Of a DNA stretch of 64,000 nt, positions 26,410 to 38,188 are shown one piece after another. The position numbers were made by a program, and so were the translations under genes. The notes beneath the pieces are model-generated. The model searched no databases. It was not told the origin of the DNA and saw only the letters and a list, made by a program, of their open reading frames with translations. The stretch's first letter is position 1. Every line of letters begins with the position of its first letter. The DNA comes from Methylococcus sp. EFPC2 (GTDB lineage: Bacteria > Pseudomonadota > Gammaproteobacteria > Methylococcales > Methylococcaceae), in NCBI RefSeq assembly GCF_016925495.1, contig NZ_CP070491.1, positions 2,294,001 to 2,358,000 on the forward strand, in the 5' to 3' direction.

Positions 26410-27521
26410 GCGCCCAGCACGCGGTCCAGTGCCGCCAGGAAGACCCGATTCTCCTCCGCCGTGCCAACCGTGACCCGCAGATGATGCGGCAGACCGTAAT
26501 TGGCGATGGGCCGGACGATCACGCCTTCGCGCAACAAAGCCTGGTAAACCGGCGCGGCGGGACGACCGACATCCACGGTGATGAAATTGCCCACCGACGG
26601 GATCCAATCCAGACCGCGCTCGGCGAAAGCGGCACTCAACTGGATCAAGCCCTGGTTGTTGAGGCGCACGGTGCTGGCCAAATGCTCGCCGTCGTTCAGA
26701 GCGGCGGTCGCAGCCGCCAAGGCCAGCGAGTTGACATTGAAAGGCTGACGCACACGGTTGAGCAGGTCGGCGACTTCCGTGGAAGACACCGCGTAGCCCA
26801 CGCGCAAACCGGCCAGGCCGTAGGCCTTGGAAAAAGTGCGGGTGACGATCAGATTGGGGAACTCCGCCAGCCAGCCCAAGGCATCCGGAAAATCTTCCGC
26901 GCCGACATACTCGGTATAGGCCTCGTCGATCACCACCAGGGCCGTCTCGGGCACGCGTTTGAGGAAAGCGTGCAGTTCGTCGCGCCCCAGATAAGTGCCG
27001 GTGGGATTGTTGGGATTGGCGATGAACACCACTCTGACCTGAGCATCGATCAAGGCCGCGATCTTGTCCAGATCATGCCCGTAACGCGGGCCGCGCGACC
27101 CGTCATGCGCCGCCGCCACGCGGGCCTGGGCGCCGATCGCCTGAGTCACGATGGGATAAACCGCGAAAGCGTGCTCGGAATAAACCGCCGCCGACTCCGG
27201 CGACAGAAAGGCGCGGGCGACCAGTTCCAGCACGTCATTGGAGCCGTTGCCCAGGGTGATCTGCTCACCGGCCACCCCGAGCTTGGCCGACAGCGCCGCC
27301 TTGAGCTCGAAACCGCCGCCGTCGGGATAAAGGTGCACGCCATTCAACGCGCCACGCGTAGCCTCCAGCGCCAGCGGACTGGGTCCCAGCGGATTTTCGT
27401 TGGAGGCGAGCTTGACGATGTTGCTGATGCCCAGCTCGCGCTCCAGCTCGCCGATCGGCTTGCCGGGCAGGTAAGGGGTCAGTTGGCGCACGCCGGGGAT
27501 GGCTAGTTGTTCTGCATTCAT
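26406..27521 (-). CDS. hisC: Histidinol-phosphate aminotransferase
   Basis: 371 residues of a fold type I PLP enzyme. Visible are KLASNENPLGPSP, TLGNGSNDVLELVARAF, FIANPNNPTGTYL, VIDEAYTEYV and RTFSKAYGLAGLRVGYA with the PLP lysine. It normally acts in histidine synthesis. Its position between pheA and tyrA is typical of this cluster, where the enzyme may also aminate aromatic keto acids, a known side activity of HisC2 types; that is inferred. It overlaps tyrA by 4 bases. Confidence 0.94.
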   Translation of the reverse strand: MNAEQLAIPGVRQLTPYLPGKPIGELERELGISNIVKLASNENPLGPSPLALEATRGALNGVHLYPDGGGFELKAALSAKLGVAGEQITLGNGSNDVLELVARAFLSPESAAVYSEHAFAVYPIVTQAIGAQARVAAAHDGSRGPRYGHDLDKIAALIDAQVRVVFIANPNNPTGTYLGRDELHAFLKRVPETALVVIDEAYTEYVGAEDFPDALGWLAEFPNLIVTRTFSKAYGLAGLRVGYAVSSTEVADLLNRVRQPFNVNSLALAAATAALNDGEHLASTVRLNNQGLIQLSAAFAERGLDWIPSVGNFITVDVGRPAAPVYQALLREGVIVRPIANYGLPHHLRVTVGTAEENRVFLAALDRVLGA

Positions 27522-27582
27522 GATGTGTCGGTCCGCTCAGGCGGAGCGTGAAAAGGTGGAGAAAACCCGGCCCAGCCGCCCG

Positions 27583-28683
27583 CTAGAGCGCCCGCGGATA
27601 GGACCCGAGTATTTTTACCAGCGCGACGCTTTGTTCCAAGGCCTTTAAAGCCTCGGCCAAATCCGCGTCCTCGCGGTGGCCCTCGACGTCGATGAAAAAG
27701 ACGTAATCCCAGGTGCCGCGCCGCGACGGCCGGGATTCGATCTTGCTCATGCTGATGCGAAAGCGGGCGAACGGCTCCAGGGCTTGATGCAAGGCACCCG
27801 GAAAATTACGGGTCGACACCAAGAGCGAGGTCTTGTCGGAACCCGAAGGCCCGACCGCGCTGCGGCCTATGATCAGGAAACGGGTGGTGTTGTCGGGCTC
27901 GTCCTCGATATTGCGTTCGAGGATGTCCAAACCATACAGTTCGGCCGCGACCTCGCCCGCGATGGCCGCACTGCCCGGCGTTTCCACCGCCAGGCGGGCG
28001 GCCTCGGCATTACTGCTGACGGCGACACGCTCGACGCCGGGTAAATTACGGTCCAGCCAGTTGCGGCACTGGGCCAGGGACTGCTGGTGGGAAAAAACGC
28101 GGCCTATGGCCTTGATATCGCCATCCCTGCTCATCAGGTTGTGATGGATGCGCAGCACCACTTCACCCGCGATCAGCAGCGGCGAGCGCAGGAAGCTGTC
28201 CAGCGTGTGAGTGATCACGCCCTCGGTGGAATTCTCCACCGGCACCACGCCGAACTGACAGGCACCGCTCTCGACCGCGCGGAATATTTCGTCTATCGCC
28301 GGCAAGGGATGGGTCTGCACGGCGTGACCGAAGTGTTTGTAGGCGGCCTGCTGGGTGAAAGTGCCCGCCGGGCCGAGAAATGCCACGCGGAGCGGTTTTT
28401 CCAAGGCCAGGCAGGCGGACATGATCTCCCTGAACAAACGCACCGCCGCCTCGTTCGGCAAGGGACCGGGATTCTGCCCGGCGATGCGGCGCAGTACCTC
28501 GGCTTCGCGCTCCGGCCGGTAAAAACAATCCACTTCGCCGTCCGACACCTTGGTCTCGGCCACCTGCTGGGCGCAACGGGCACGCCGGTTCACCAGCGCC
28601 AGGATTTGATCGTCCAGCGCATCGATCTGCGCGCGCAACTCCGCAAGCGTTGGCAGTTCCGAGCCGCCGTGATTGTTGTTCAT
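27583..28683 (-). CDS. pheA: Bifunctional chorismate mutase/prephenate dehydratase (P-protein)
   Basis: 366 residues. Residues ~10-95 are an AroQ chorismate mutase (LRAQIDALDDQILALVNRRA, FYRPEREAEVLRRI). Then comes prephenate dehydratase, with VAFLGPAGTFTQQAAYKHFG, GVVPVENSTEGVI and NTTRFLIIG. A C-terminal ACT domain has SKIESRPSRRGTWDYVFFID, the ESRP phenylalanine-binding motif, so feedback inhibition is expected. ATG 28683 is preferred to TTG 28686, with AAGGTG upstream. It lies between serC and hisC. Confidence 0.97.
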   Translation of the reverse strand: MNNNHGGSELPTLAELRAQIDALDDQILALVNRRARCAQQVAETKVSDGEVDCFYRPEREAEVLRRIAGQNPGPLPNEAAVRLFREIMSACLALEKPLRVAFLGPAGTFTQQAAYKHFGHAVQTHPLPAIDEIFRAVESGACQFGVVPVENSTEGVITHTLDSFLRSPLLIAGEVVLRIHHNLMSRDGDIKAIGRVFSHQQSLAQCRNWLDRNLPGVERVAVSSNAEAARLAVETPGSAAIAGEVAAELYGLDILERNIEDEPDNTTRFLIIGRSAVGPSGSDKTSLLVSTRNFPGALHQALEPFARFRISMSKIESRPSRRGTWDYVFFIDVEGHREDADLAEALKALEQSVALVKILGSYPRAL

Positions 28684-28757
28684 CAACGTAACACCTTCAG
28701 TGCATCATGCCCGCCGCGCGATCCGGGCAGGGATAACTCGACGGTTCATACCAGCAA

Positions 28758-29840
28758 TTACCCATATTTGTGCTCGAACCCCGCCATAAAGTCGATCAGC
28801 GCGTCCACGCCGGCTTCCGGCATGGCGTTGTATATGCTGGCGCGCAGACCGCCCACCGAACGGTGGCCTTCCAGGTTTACCAAACCAGCCGCCGCGGCCT
28901 CCTTGGCGAATACTTTTTCCAACTCGGCGGAACGCAAGCGGAACGGCACGTTCATGCGCGAGCGGCAGTTCAAATCGATGGGGTTGGAATAGAAACCCGA
29001 AGCGTCGATGGCGGCATAAAGCTTCTCGGCCTTGCGGAGATTGCGCCGTTCCATGTCGGCCAGGCTGCCCTGTTCTTTCAGCCATTCCAGCACCAGCCCC
29101 AGGAGATACCAGGGATAGGTCGGCGGTGTATTAAGCATGGAATGATGCTCCGCCTGCTGCTTGTAATCGAGTATGGAAGGCGTGCCCGGCAAGGCGTGAC
29201 CGATCAGATCCTCCCGCACGATGACCAGGACCAGGCCGGCCGGCCCCATGTTTTTCTGCGCCCCGGCATAGATCAGGCCGTAGCGGCTGACGTCGACGGG
29301 ACGCGAAAGGATGTTGGACGACATGTCGCAGACCAGCGGCAAACCGCCGTCGTCGGGAACGTCGTGGAACTCCACGCCGTTGATGGTCTCGTTGGAGGTG
29401 TAATGCAGATAAGCGGCGTCCCCATCGACTTGCCATTCCCCGCGGGGGATTAGCTTCGTATAGCCATTGTCCTTCGAACTGGCGGCCACCCGCACCTCGC
29501 CGTAGCGTCTGGCCTCAGCTATCGCCTTGTCCGACCAGATGCCCGTATCGACATAGACGGCCGATGCCTTGCCGCGCAGCAGGTTCATCGGTATTCCGGC
29601 GAACTGCCCGCTCGCTCCGCCTTGCAGGAACAGCACCTTATAGTGGGAGGGAACGCCCAGCAATTCGCGCAGATCGGCCTCGGCCTTTTGCGCGATAGCC
29701 GTATAGACCTCGCTGCGGTGGCTCATTTCCATGACCGACATGCCGGTGCCGCGATAATCGAGGAACTCGTCCCGCGCGCGCGCCAAGACCGGCTCGGGCA
29801 GCATGGAAGGTCCGGCGCTGAAGTTAAAAACTCTGGACAT
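28758..29840 (-). CDS. serC: Phosphoserine aminotransferase
   Basis: 360 residues. It makes 3-phosphoserine in serine synthesis and also acts in pyridoxal phosphate synthesis. It starts MSRVFNFSAGPSMLPEPVL. Further marks are DYRGTGMSVMEMSHRS, VLFLQGGASGQFAGIPMNLL, and LIYAGAQKNMGPAGL with the PLP lysine. It ends GGLRASIYNAMPEAGVDALI. The frame runs open 45 codons upstream of the true start. The gene starts 34 bases after the gyrA stop and precedes pheA. Confidence 0.97.
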   Translation of the reverse strand: MSRVFNFSAGPSMLPEPVLARARDEFLDYRGTGMSVMEMSHRSEVYTAIAQKAEADLRELLGVPSHYKVLFLQGGASGQFAGIPMNLLRGKASAVYVDTGIWSDKAIAEARRYGEVRVAASSKDNGYTKLIPRGEWQVDGDAAYLHYTSNETINGVEFHDVPDDGGLPLVCDMSSNILSRPVDVSRYGLIYAGAQKNMGPAGLVLVIVREDLIGHALPGTPSILDYKQQAEHHSMLNTPPTYPWYLLGLVLEWLKEQGSLADMERRNLRKAEKLYAAIDASGFYSNPIDLNCRSRMNVPFRLRSAELEKVFAKEAAAAGLVNLEGHRSVGGLRASIYNAMPEAGVDALIDFMAGFEHKYG

Positions 29841-29874
29841 GCCTACTCCTGAAAAATTCCGCACCGGACTTGGG

Positions 29875-32466
<2,592 letters not shown>

Positions 32467-32568
32467 CAATTCGTTGTTCTTCGTATCGTATGAGGGAAGA
32501 CCGCTATTCCATTAACGCTCGGGGCCGGCATCGTGCGGCCCGTGCCAGGCGGACGCCAATCCCGGCCG

Positions 32569-32577
32569 ATTATACCA
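32569..32577 (-). promoter_or_regulatory. Extended -10 promoter for gyrA
   Basis: On the minus strand TGGTATAAT has a perfect TATAAT with the TGn extension, about 105 bases upstream of gyrA. No convincing -35 is seen, as is common with extended -10 promoters. Confidence 0.55.
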
Positions 32578-32672
32578 AAGACGCGGGCCCGGCGGGGTCG
32601 GAATCGAAAGTCGGCCGAGTGAGAGGGGCGTTTTGGGTCGGCGTAGCGTCGCGAACCGGCGTATGAACCCGC

Positions 32673-32702
32673 TTGACACCGGTTCGACTGCGCGGGTATC
32701 AA
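32673..32702 (+). promoter_or_regulatory. Sigma-70-like promoter for the gene at 32757
   Basis: TTGACA (32673-32678) is a perfect -35; TATCAA (32697-32702) is a four-of-six -10 after an 18-base spacer. Transcription would start near 32709, just ahead of a hairpin. Confidence 0.55.
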
Positions 32703-32712
32703 CTCGTCAAAG

Positions 32713-32729
32713 GGTGCCCACCGGGCACC
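32713..32729 (+). other. 5'-leader hairpin
   Basis: GGTGCCC (32713-32719) and GGGCACC (32723-32729) pair with a 3-base loop. It falls within the first ~20 bases of the transcript predicted from the promoter at 32673-32702, and would cap the 5' end of the message. Regulation is possible but unproven. Confidence 0.5.
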
Positions 32730-32756
32730 TGTCGCCTCAGCCCTATGGAGTTCCCC

Positions 32757-33179
32757 ATGTCCGTTTCCCTGTCCGCCATTCTCGACCGCTCCGACGTTCC
32801 TGCGCTCGAAGCGCTAAATACCGCCCTAAAAGGGCTGAAGTTCAAACTGTCGGTCGACGATGCCTATGTTCCTTTCGAAACTTCCGGCTACTTGCCGTGC
32901 ACCCTCAACGGCGAAGACGGCGGACTCAACATCCGTTTCGAAGCCGCGGAAGCTTATCTCGGCCAGCACCCCCAGTCGCGCTCCGAGGCCGGCGCGCGCG
33001 ACACCCTCATCGCCTTGCGTTCCGGCGGCGATCCGCGGGAAGACGTATGCGTCCTGATGATCGCGGCGGCCCTGGCGCACGACTTCGGCGCCATCGTCCA
33101 CGATCCCAAGAAGAATGTTCTGCTTCCCGCGGAGAAGCTCGTCAGCCAGGCGCGCGGCAAGTTCGCCGAACTGGACTGA
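32757..33179 (+). CDS. Conserved-looking small protein of unknown function
   Basis: 140 residues, starting MSVSLSAILDRSDVPALEAL, with GGAG 7 bases upstream of ATG 32757. It is soluble, with no signal peptide, no Cys-rich or repeat structure, and mixed helix/strand composition (LNTALKGLKFKLSVDDAYVP, GLNIRFEAAEAYLGQHPQ). I do not recognise the family. A good promoter and a leader hairpin suggest that it is well expressed. The aminotransferase gene follows after 289 bases, so it is probably a separate transcription unit. Confidence 0.7.
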   Translation: MSVSLSAILDRSDVPALEALNTALKGLKFKLSVDDAYVPFETSGYLPCTLNGEDGGLNIRFEAAEAYLGQHPQSRSEAGARDTLIALRSGGDPREDVCVLMIAAALAHDFGAIVHDPKKNVLLPAEKLVSQARGKFAELD

Positions 33180-33468
33180 TCGAACCGACAGCCCGGCCGG
33201 CGGCGCGCCCCCTGACCGGATCCCCGCCCATCCTCTGTTCGCTGTCGGGGAATGGTCTATTGCAAGCGCCATTTTCCGGGCTTTTCGCTCGGTTTCTCCA
33301 TTGCCCGGGCCTCGGCCAACCAGTACGATTCGAGACGGCCCGACGCGTGCAAGCCTTGTGCTTCCATGCCTTGCCCCCGTCTGCGACACGACCGCGGCAA
33401 ACCTTAAGGCGCCGGCAAAGTCGCAGCCGACGCCGTGGTATATCCCCAACCAGCGAGGAGACAGAACC

Positions 33469-34602
33469 GTGCCCGGACTTTTACCCAGCGTCGATCCCGA
33501 TGGCCTGTTGGAATACTCGGTGGTCTACACAGACCGCGCGACCAACCACATGTCGAACGTGTTTCAGGAAACCCTGCGCGACATCTCGCGCATACTGAAG
33601 ACCGTTTACCACGCCCACAGCGCCATCGTCGTACCCGGCTCCGGCACTTTCGGCATGGAGGCCGTGGCACGCCAGTTCGCCACCGACAAGAAATGCCTGG
33701 TCATCCGCAACGGCTGGTTCAGCTATCGCTGGACGCAAATCTTCGAGATGGGGGGCATCCCCTCGCAGTCCACCGTGCTCCAGGCGCGCCCCGTCGAACC
33801 CGGTCCGCAGCCGGCCTATGCGCCGCCGCCGATCGAAGAGGTGGTTGCCAGCATCGCCCATGAAAAGCCGGATTTCGTATTTGCCCCGCACGTCGAAACC
33901 TCATCCGGCATGATCTTGCCTGACGGCTACCTGCGCGCCGTGGCCGATGCGGTGCATGCCGTCGGCGGACTGTTCGTGCTCGACTGCATCGCCTCCGGCA
34001 CGGTCTGGGTCGACATGGAAGAGGCCGGTATCGACATCCTCATCAGCGCCCCGCAGAAAGGCTGGAGCGCCCCACCCTGCTGCGGGCTGGTGATGCTGAA
34101 CCGGACGGCGCGCGAGCGCATCGATGCCACCTCCAGCACCAGCTTCGCCGCCGATCTGAAGAAATGGCTGCAAATCATCGAAACCTACGAACAGGGTGGA
34201 CATGCCTACCACGCCACGCTGCCGACCGACGCCCTGCGTGCTTTGCGCGAGGTCATGCGCGAAGCCGAGACCTACGGCTTCGCCAAACTGCGCGACCAGC
34301 AACTGGAACTCGGCCGCCGCGTGCGTGCGCTGCTGGCCGAACGCGGCATCAAATCGGTGGCCGCCGAGGGCTACGGCGCACCGGGCGTGGTGGTGAGCTA
34401 CACCAACGATGACGCCGTCAAGACCGGCAGGAAGTTCGCCGACGTCGGCCTGCAAATCGCCGCCGGCGTCCCGCTGCAATGCGGCGAAGGCGAAGATTTC
34501 AAAACTTTCCGCCTGGGCCTGTTCGGCCTCGACAAGCTGCAAAATATCGACCGCACGGTGGCCAGCCTGGCCGATGCACTGGATCGGATAGACAACTTCT
34601 AA
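33469..34602 (+). CDS. Class V aminotransferase (alanine-glyoxylate/serine-pyruvate type)
   Basis: 377 residues of a PLP-dependent class V aminotransferase. It has VVPGSGTFGMEAVARQF, FAPHVETSSGMILPDGYL, LFVLDCIASG and ISAPQKGWSAPPCCGLV with the PLP lysine, as in the alanine-glyoxylate and serine-glyoxylate aminotransferases. The substrate pair cannot be fixed. In a serine-cycle methylotroph a serine-glyoxylate enzyme would make sense, but no serine-cycle gene is adjacent. The start is GTG 33469, with GAGGAG 8 bases upstream; the frame is open further upstream without a better site. In the 289 bases before it I see no other gene. Confidence 0.88.
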   Translation: MPGLLPSVDPDGLLEYSVVYTDRATNHMSNVFQETLRDISRILKTVYHAHSAIVVPGSGTFGMEAVARQFATDKKCLVIRNGWFSYRWTQIFEMGGIPSQSTVLQARPVEPGPQPAYAPPPIEEVVASIAHEKPDFVFAPHVETSSGMILPDGYLRAVADAVHAVGGLFVLDCIASGTVWVDMEEAGIDILISAPQKGWSAPPCCGLVMLNRTARERIDATSSTSFAADLKKWLQIIETYEQGGHAYHATLPTDALRALREVMREAETYGFAKLRDQQLELGRRVRALLAERGIKSVAAEGYGAPGVVVSYTNDDAVKTGRKFADVGLQIAAGVPLQCGEGEDFKTFRLGLFGLDKLQNIDRTVASLADALDRIDNF

Positions 34603-34670
34603 ACGACGGGGGCTCGGCGACTCAAGGCCTACGCCCCCGGTAACGAAGCCGCACCCACCGAGGAGCCAAC

Positions 34671-35288
34671 ATGTCAGACGAAGAGCAGATACGCGCCCGC
34701 TTGGCGGCCAACCCTTTTCCGGCGAATCCGTGGGTACAGGTCACCGACGACGGCATCATCATCAAGGCGGGCTATACCGACACCTTGCAGCGGATGCTGC
34801 GCTGGGTGCCCAAGGTGCAATGGGTGCCGCAAAAGCGCCATTGGCATATCCCCCTGGCGGGCGCCGAGCTGATACGCTCGGTGCTGCCGGAGATCTCGCG
34901 CCTGGCCGAAGCAACCCACGAGGAATGGGGGCTGCCGGCCGAGCGCAAGCAAGCATCGACGAATGAAACAAACCCCGCGCCGGTCGAAAACACGGCCGTC
35001 AGGACCGCACTCGACGTCGACGCCTCCGAGCGGGATCTGTTTCGCAACGCCGCCCGATTCCTATACGGCACCGACTGGCAACGCGACACCGCCCGCGCCC
35101 TGGGCCGGGATGAAGCCACCCTGGCCTGCTGGCTGGTGGGCGACGGGGTGGTGGAAGACGAACCGCTGGTTTTGCTGAACGAGATGCTCGCCCTGATGCA
35201 CCGCCGTGCCGCCGCCATCACCGCCGCCGCCGACCAGTTGGCCTCGGCTATCGCCAAGAAAGAAGCGGCCGCGGCCCGCGTAGACTGA
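34671..35288 (+). CDS. Unknown protein: HARP-like N-terminal domain plus helix-turn-helix-like C-terminal region
   Basis: 205 residues; GAGGAG precedes ATG 34671. Residues ~25-80 read GIIIKAGYTDTLQRMLRWVP, then WVPQKRHWHIPL and LIRSVLPEI. The GY-x-L-P-W-W-PL spacing resembles the HARP domain of SMARCAL1-type helicases, which binds forked DNA. Residues ~125-185 contain LYGTDWQRDTARALGRDEAT and CWLVGDG, which look like the helix-turn-helix seen in phage and plasmid DNA-binding proteins. A polar linker of ~30 residues separates the parts. I infer a DNA-binding protein; both domain calls rest on pattern by eye. It is 68 bases after the aminotransferase and converges on ispG. Confidence 0.72.
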   Translation: MSDEEQIRARLAANPFPANPWVQVTDDGIIIKAGYTDTLQRMLRWVPKVQWVPQKRHWHIPLAGAELIRSVLPEISRLAEATHEEWGLPAERKQASTNETNPAPVENTAVRTALDVDASERDLFRNAARFLYGTDWQRDTARALGRDEATLACWLVGDGVVEDEPLVLLNEMLALMHRRAAAITAAADQLASAIAKKEAAAARVD

Positions 35289-35314
35289 TCCAGCTACTTT
35301 CGGCCGCAGCCGGC

Positions 35315-36532
35315 TCAGGCCTGCTGCTGTCCGTAATGCGACTCGACGTAGCGTTCGACCAGTTCCTGGAACTCCTCGGCGATGCGCTCGCCCTTCAGGG
35401 TCACGGTTTTGACGCCGTCTTCGAAGACCGGGGCCACCGGCTGTTCGCCGGTACCGGGCAGGGAGATGCCGATGTTGGCGTTCTTGCTTTCGCCGGGACC
35501 GTTGACCACACAGCCCATGACGGCGACGTGCATGTCTTCCACGCCCTGGTATTTCTTCTTCCATACCGGCATCTGATGGCGCAGATGGCTCTGGATCTGC
35601 TGGGCCAGCTTCTGGAAATAATCGCTGGTGGTCCGCCCGCAACCGGGACAGGAGATGACCATGGGCGTAAACGAGCGTATGCCCAGCGTTTGCAGGATTT
35701 CCTGGGCGACGATGACTTCCAGGCTGCGGTCCGCGCCCGGTTCCGGCGTGAGGGAAATCCGGATGGTGTCGCCTATGCCCTGATTCAGGAGCACCGACAA
35801 GGCTGCGGTCGACGCCACGATGCCCTTGGAACCCATGCCGGCTTCCGTCAGGCCCAGGTGCAGGGCGAAATCGGTACGGGCGGACATGGATTCGTAAACG
35901 GAGATCAGCTCCTGCACGCCGCTCATCTTGCACGAGAGCACGATGCGGTCTTTCGGCAGGCCCAGTTCCACGGCCTTGTCGGCGCTTTCCAGCGCGGAGG
36001 TGATAACCGCCTCGCGCATCACTTCCGGCAGCGGTCTCGGCTCGGCCAGTTGCGCGTTTTCGTCCAGGAGACGCGCAAGCACGGACTGGTCCAGGCTGCC
36101 CCAGTTGACACCGATGCGAACCGGCTTCTGGTAGCGTATAGCGAACTCGATCATTTGGGCGAACTGCGGATCGCGCTTGGAACCGCGCCCGACGTTGCCC
36201 GGGTTGATGCGGTACTTGGCCAGGGCCTGGGCGCAATCCGGATATTTATCCAGCAGCTTGTGGCCATTAAAATGGAAGTCGCCGATGAGCGGAACGTTGC
36301 AGTCCTTCTTGTCCAGCGCCTCGCGGATCCGCGGCACGGCCTCGGCGGCTTCCTCGCGGTCCACCGTGAGGCGCACCAGTTCGGAGCCGGCCCGGGCCAG
36401 TTCATAAACCTGCTTGACCGTGCTTTCGACATCGGCGGTATCGGTGTTGGTCATGGACTGGACGACGACAGGCGCACCGCCGCCGATCTGGACATGGCCA
36501 ACCTTGACGCCGACCGTGTTTCTACGCTTCAT
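35315..36532 (-). CDS. ispG: 4-hydroxy-3-methylbut-2-en-1-yl diphosphate synthase
   Basis: 405 residues. It carries out the penultimate step of the MEP isoprenoid pathway, converting MEcPP to HMBPP with a [4Fe-4S] cluster. It begins [20 protein letters not shown], followed by [32 protein letters not shown] and [11 protein letters not shown]. The iron-sulfur cysteines are in [10 protein letters not shown] and [20 protein letters not shown]. Length is close to the E. coli enzyme plus ~30 residues. It is divergent from the phosphoesterase gene, with 145 bases between starts. Confidence 0.97.
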   Translation of the reverse strand: MKRRNTVGVKVGHVQIGGGAPVVVQSMTNTDTADVESTVKQVYELARAGSELVRLTVDREEAAEAVPRIREALDKKDCNVPLIGDFHFNGHKLLDKYPDCAQALAKYRINPGNVGRGSKRDPQFAQMIEFAIRYQKPVRIGVNWGSLDQSVLARLLDENAQLAEPRPLPEVMREAVITSALESADKAVELGLPKDRIVLSCKMSGVQELISVYESMSARTDFALHLGLTEAGMGSKGIVASTAALSVLLNQGIGDTIRISLTPEPGADRSLEVIVAQEILQTLGIRSFTPMVISCPGCGRTTSDYFQKLAQQIQSHLRHQMPVWKKKYQGVEDMHVAVMGCVVNGPGESKNANIGISLPGTGEQPVAPVFEDGVKTVTLKGERIAEEFQELVERYVESHYGQQQA

Positions 36533-36677
36533 GATATTGAGACCTCTGGACGAGTGGATTAAAACGGAAGCATTTTATCAGTGCGGGTCCGATGGCTTAA
36601 AGCCGATCGCCCGGTTTTACGAATTTGTCCCCGCACCGGCTGCGGGTTGACCCTCAATCATCGGTACTCAAACCCGC

Positions 36678-37445
36678 ATGGATAAATGGAAAGTCTTCTC
36701 GCGTGACGACGGCAGCGTGCGCATCCAATATTTCTCCGATGTGCACCTGGAATTCGGCGGGCTGGAAGTCGAACAAACCGACGCCGACGTCATCATCGCG
36801 GCCGGCGACATCGGGCTGGGCCTGCAGGGTCTGGAATGGCTGAAAACGCTGGGGCGGCCGGTGATTTACGTGGCCGGCAATCACGAGTTTTACAGCCACG
36901 AATATTACTCCACGGTGGAAGCCCTGCGTCGCGCCAGTAGCGGCAGCAAGGTACGTTATCTGGAGCGTGAGAGCATGATACTGGGCGAGGTACGCTTCCT
37001 GGGCTGCACCTTGTGGACCGAATTGGGCGGGGAAGAAAACGATAGATTGGAAGAACTGCTGACCTCGGTCAACGATTTCCGCAAGATCCGTTATCAGCAA
37101 GGCGTGCTCAACTTCGCGCAGTACGCGATGCTGCACCGCGAATCGCGGCGCTGGTTGGTCAATGAGCTGGAACAGCCTTTCGACGGCAAGACGGTTGTGG
37201 TGACCCACCATGCCCCCACGCCCTGGAGCTGGCACGACAACCCCAACAACATCAAACGTTACGCCTATTGCAACGACCTCAAGGAGCTATTCCACACCTA
37301 CGAGATCTCCGCCTGGTTCCACGGCCACACGCATGTGGTGTCCGATTACCGTTGCGCGGGCGCGAGGATCTTGTGCAACCCGCGCGGTTATTATCCATCC
37401 GCCCTGGTTTCCGAATTCACCACCAGTCGGGTGGTCGATATCTGA
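36678..37445 (+). CDS. Calcineurin-like metallophosphoesterase
   Basis: 255 residues with all the metal-binding blocks of the family in order: YFSDVHLEFGG, AAGDIGLG, VAGNHEFYSHEYYS, VTHHAPTPWSW and WFHGHTHVVSDY. Two metal ions would be bound by the Asp, His and Asn residues in these blocks. The substrate is unknown; relatives include phosphodiesterases and nucleotide hydrolases. It has no signal peptide. It is divergent from ispG and stops 128 bases before a convergent membrane-protein gene. Confidence 0.88.
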   Translation: MDKWKVFSRDDGSVRIQYFSDVHLEFGGLEVEQTDADVIIAAGDIGLGLQGLEWLKTLGRPVIYVAGNHEFYSHEYYSTVEALRRASSGSKVRYLERESMILGEVRFLGCTLWTELGGEENDRLEELLTSVNDFRKIRYQQGVLNFAQYAMLHRESRRWLVNELEQPFDGKTVVVTHHAPTPWSWHDNPNNIKRYAYCNDLKELFHTYEISAWFHGHTHVVSDYRCAGARILCNPRGYYPSALVSEFTTSRVVDI

Positions 37446-37522
37446 CACTCCTTTGGACCTCGCCGAGACGTCAAGCTGGCGCCGCGCAAGCTTATTAAGG
37501 CGGGCTTGGGCCCACGAGGAGC

Positions 37523-37566
37523 GCGGCCCGAAGGCCGCCCCCTTGCGGTCATGGCGGCGAACCGCC
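37523..37566. terminator. Two small hairpins between convergent genes
   Basis: GCGGCC-CGAA-GGCCGC (37523-37538) and GGCGG-CGAA-CCGCC (37553-37566) both close on CGAA loops. They lie between the convergent phosphoesterase and DUF502 genes and could act for either strand. Neither has a T-run. Confidence 0.35.
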
Positions 37567-37573
37567 GATGCAC

Positions 37574-38167
37574 TCAGTGCGGCAAACGGGTAACCTCGTC
37601 TGCCTTGGGGAAGTCGGAGCCCACGCTCACGATGAAACTGGTGACTTCCTCGATGTTCAGCGCCGACTTGACCACCTTGGACTCGTGCATCACCACCGTA
37701 AATCCCGAGGTCGGATTCGGCGAAGTCGGCACGAAAAGCACATACCACTCACCCTTGCGGTTGGTGACGTAAGCCGGCACCCAAATATCGTTCTTCGGAT
37801 ATTCGATATAGACCACTTCACGCTTGTTGCCCTCGCCTCCACCGCTGAACATGGCGATCACTTTCTTGGACACCCGGTAAATCGTGTTGATCAGCGGGAT
37901 TTTTTCGACCAGCAGATCGGCGGTGGAAATGATGATGGAACGGCGCCGCTGCACCAGGGAATAACCGATGTAGGACAATGCGACCACGATGACCGCGAAC
38001 AGGATGCTGGTGAAGAGATAGCTGTCCACGTAGCCGTAGACGCTGAAAAAAGTGCCCGCGATCAGGTCCTTGAGCAACAGAACCACCTCGATCACGATCA
38101 CGATGGGCAGAATGGCGAGTACGCCGATTAAAAAATATTCGGAAAGCTGCTTGATATGCTGAAGCAT
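37574..38167 (-). CDS. DUF502 family membrane protein
   Basis: 197 residues with two N-terminal membrane helices (YFLIGVLAILPIVIVIEVVL and LFTSILFAVIVVALSYIGYS). A soluble domain follows, with IPLINTIYRVSKKVIAMFSG, VVYIEYPKNDIWVPAYVTNR and VLFVPTSPNPTSGFTVVMHE. This PTSPNPTSG pattern is the hallmark of DUF502, for which no biochemical function is settled. The small membrane-protein gene upstream is 21 bases away on the same strand, so they probably form one operon. Confidence 0.9.
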   Translation of the reverse strand: MLQHIKQLSEYFLIGVLAILPIVIVIEVVLLLKDLIAGTFFSVYGYVDSYLFTSILFAVIVVALSYIGYSLVQRRRSIIISTADLLVEKIPLINTIYRVSKKVIAMFSGGGEGNKREVVYIEYPKNDIWVPAYVTNRKGEWYVLFVPTSPNPTSGFTVVMHESKVVKSALNIEEVTSFIVSVGSDFPKADEVTRLPH

Positions 38168-38188
38168 GGGATATTCCTTGCGAGCCTG

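Noticed and set aside
32700-32756. Riboswitch in the leader of the gene at 32757
   Set aside because: Only one short hairpin is present; there is no structure or conserved core matching a known riboswitch class.
33180-33468. Extension of the class V aminotransferase upstream to 33115
   Set aside because: The upstream frame overlaps the preceding gene, has no conserved motif, and GTG 33469 has a good GAGGAG site.
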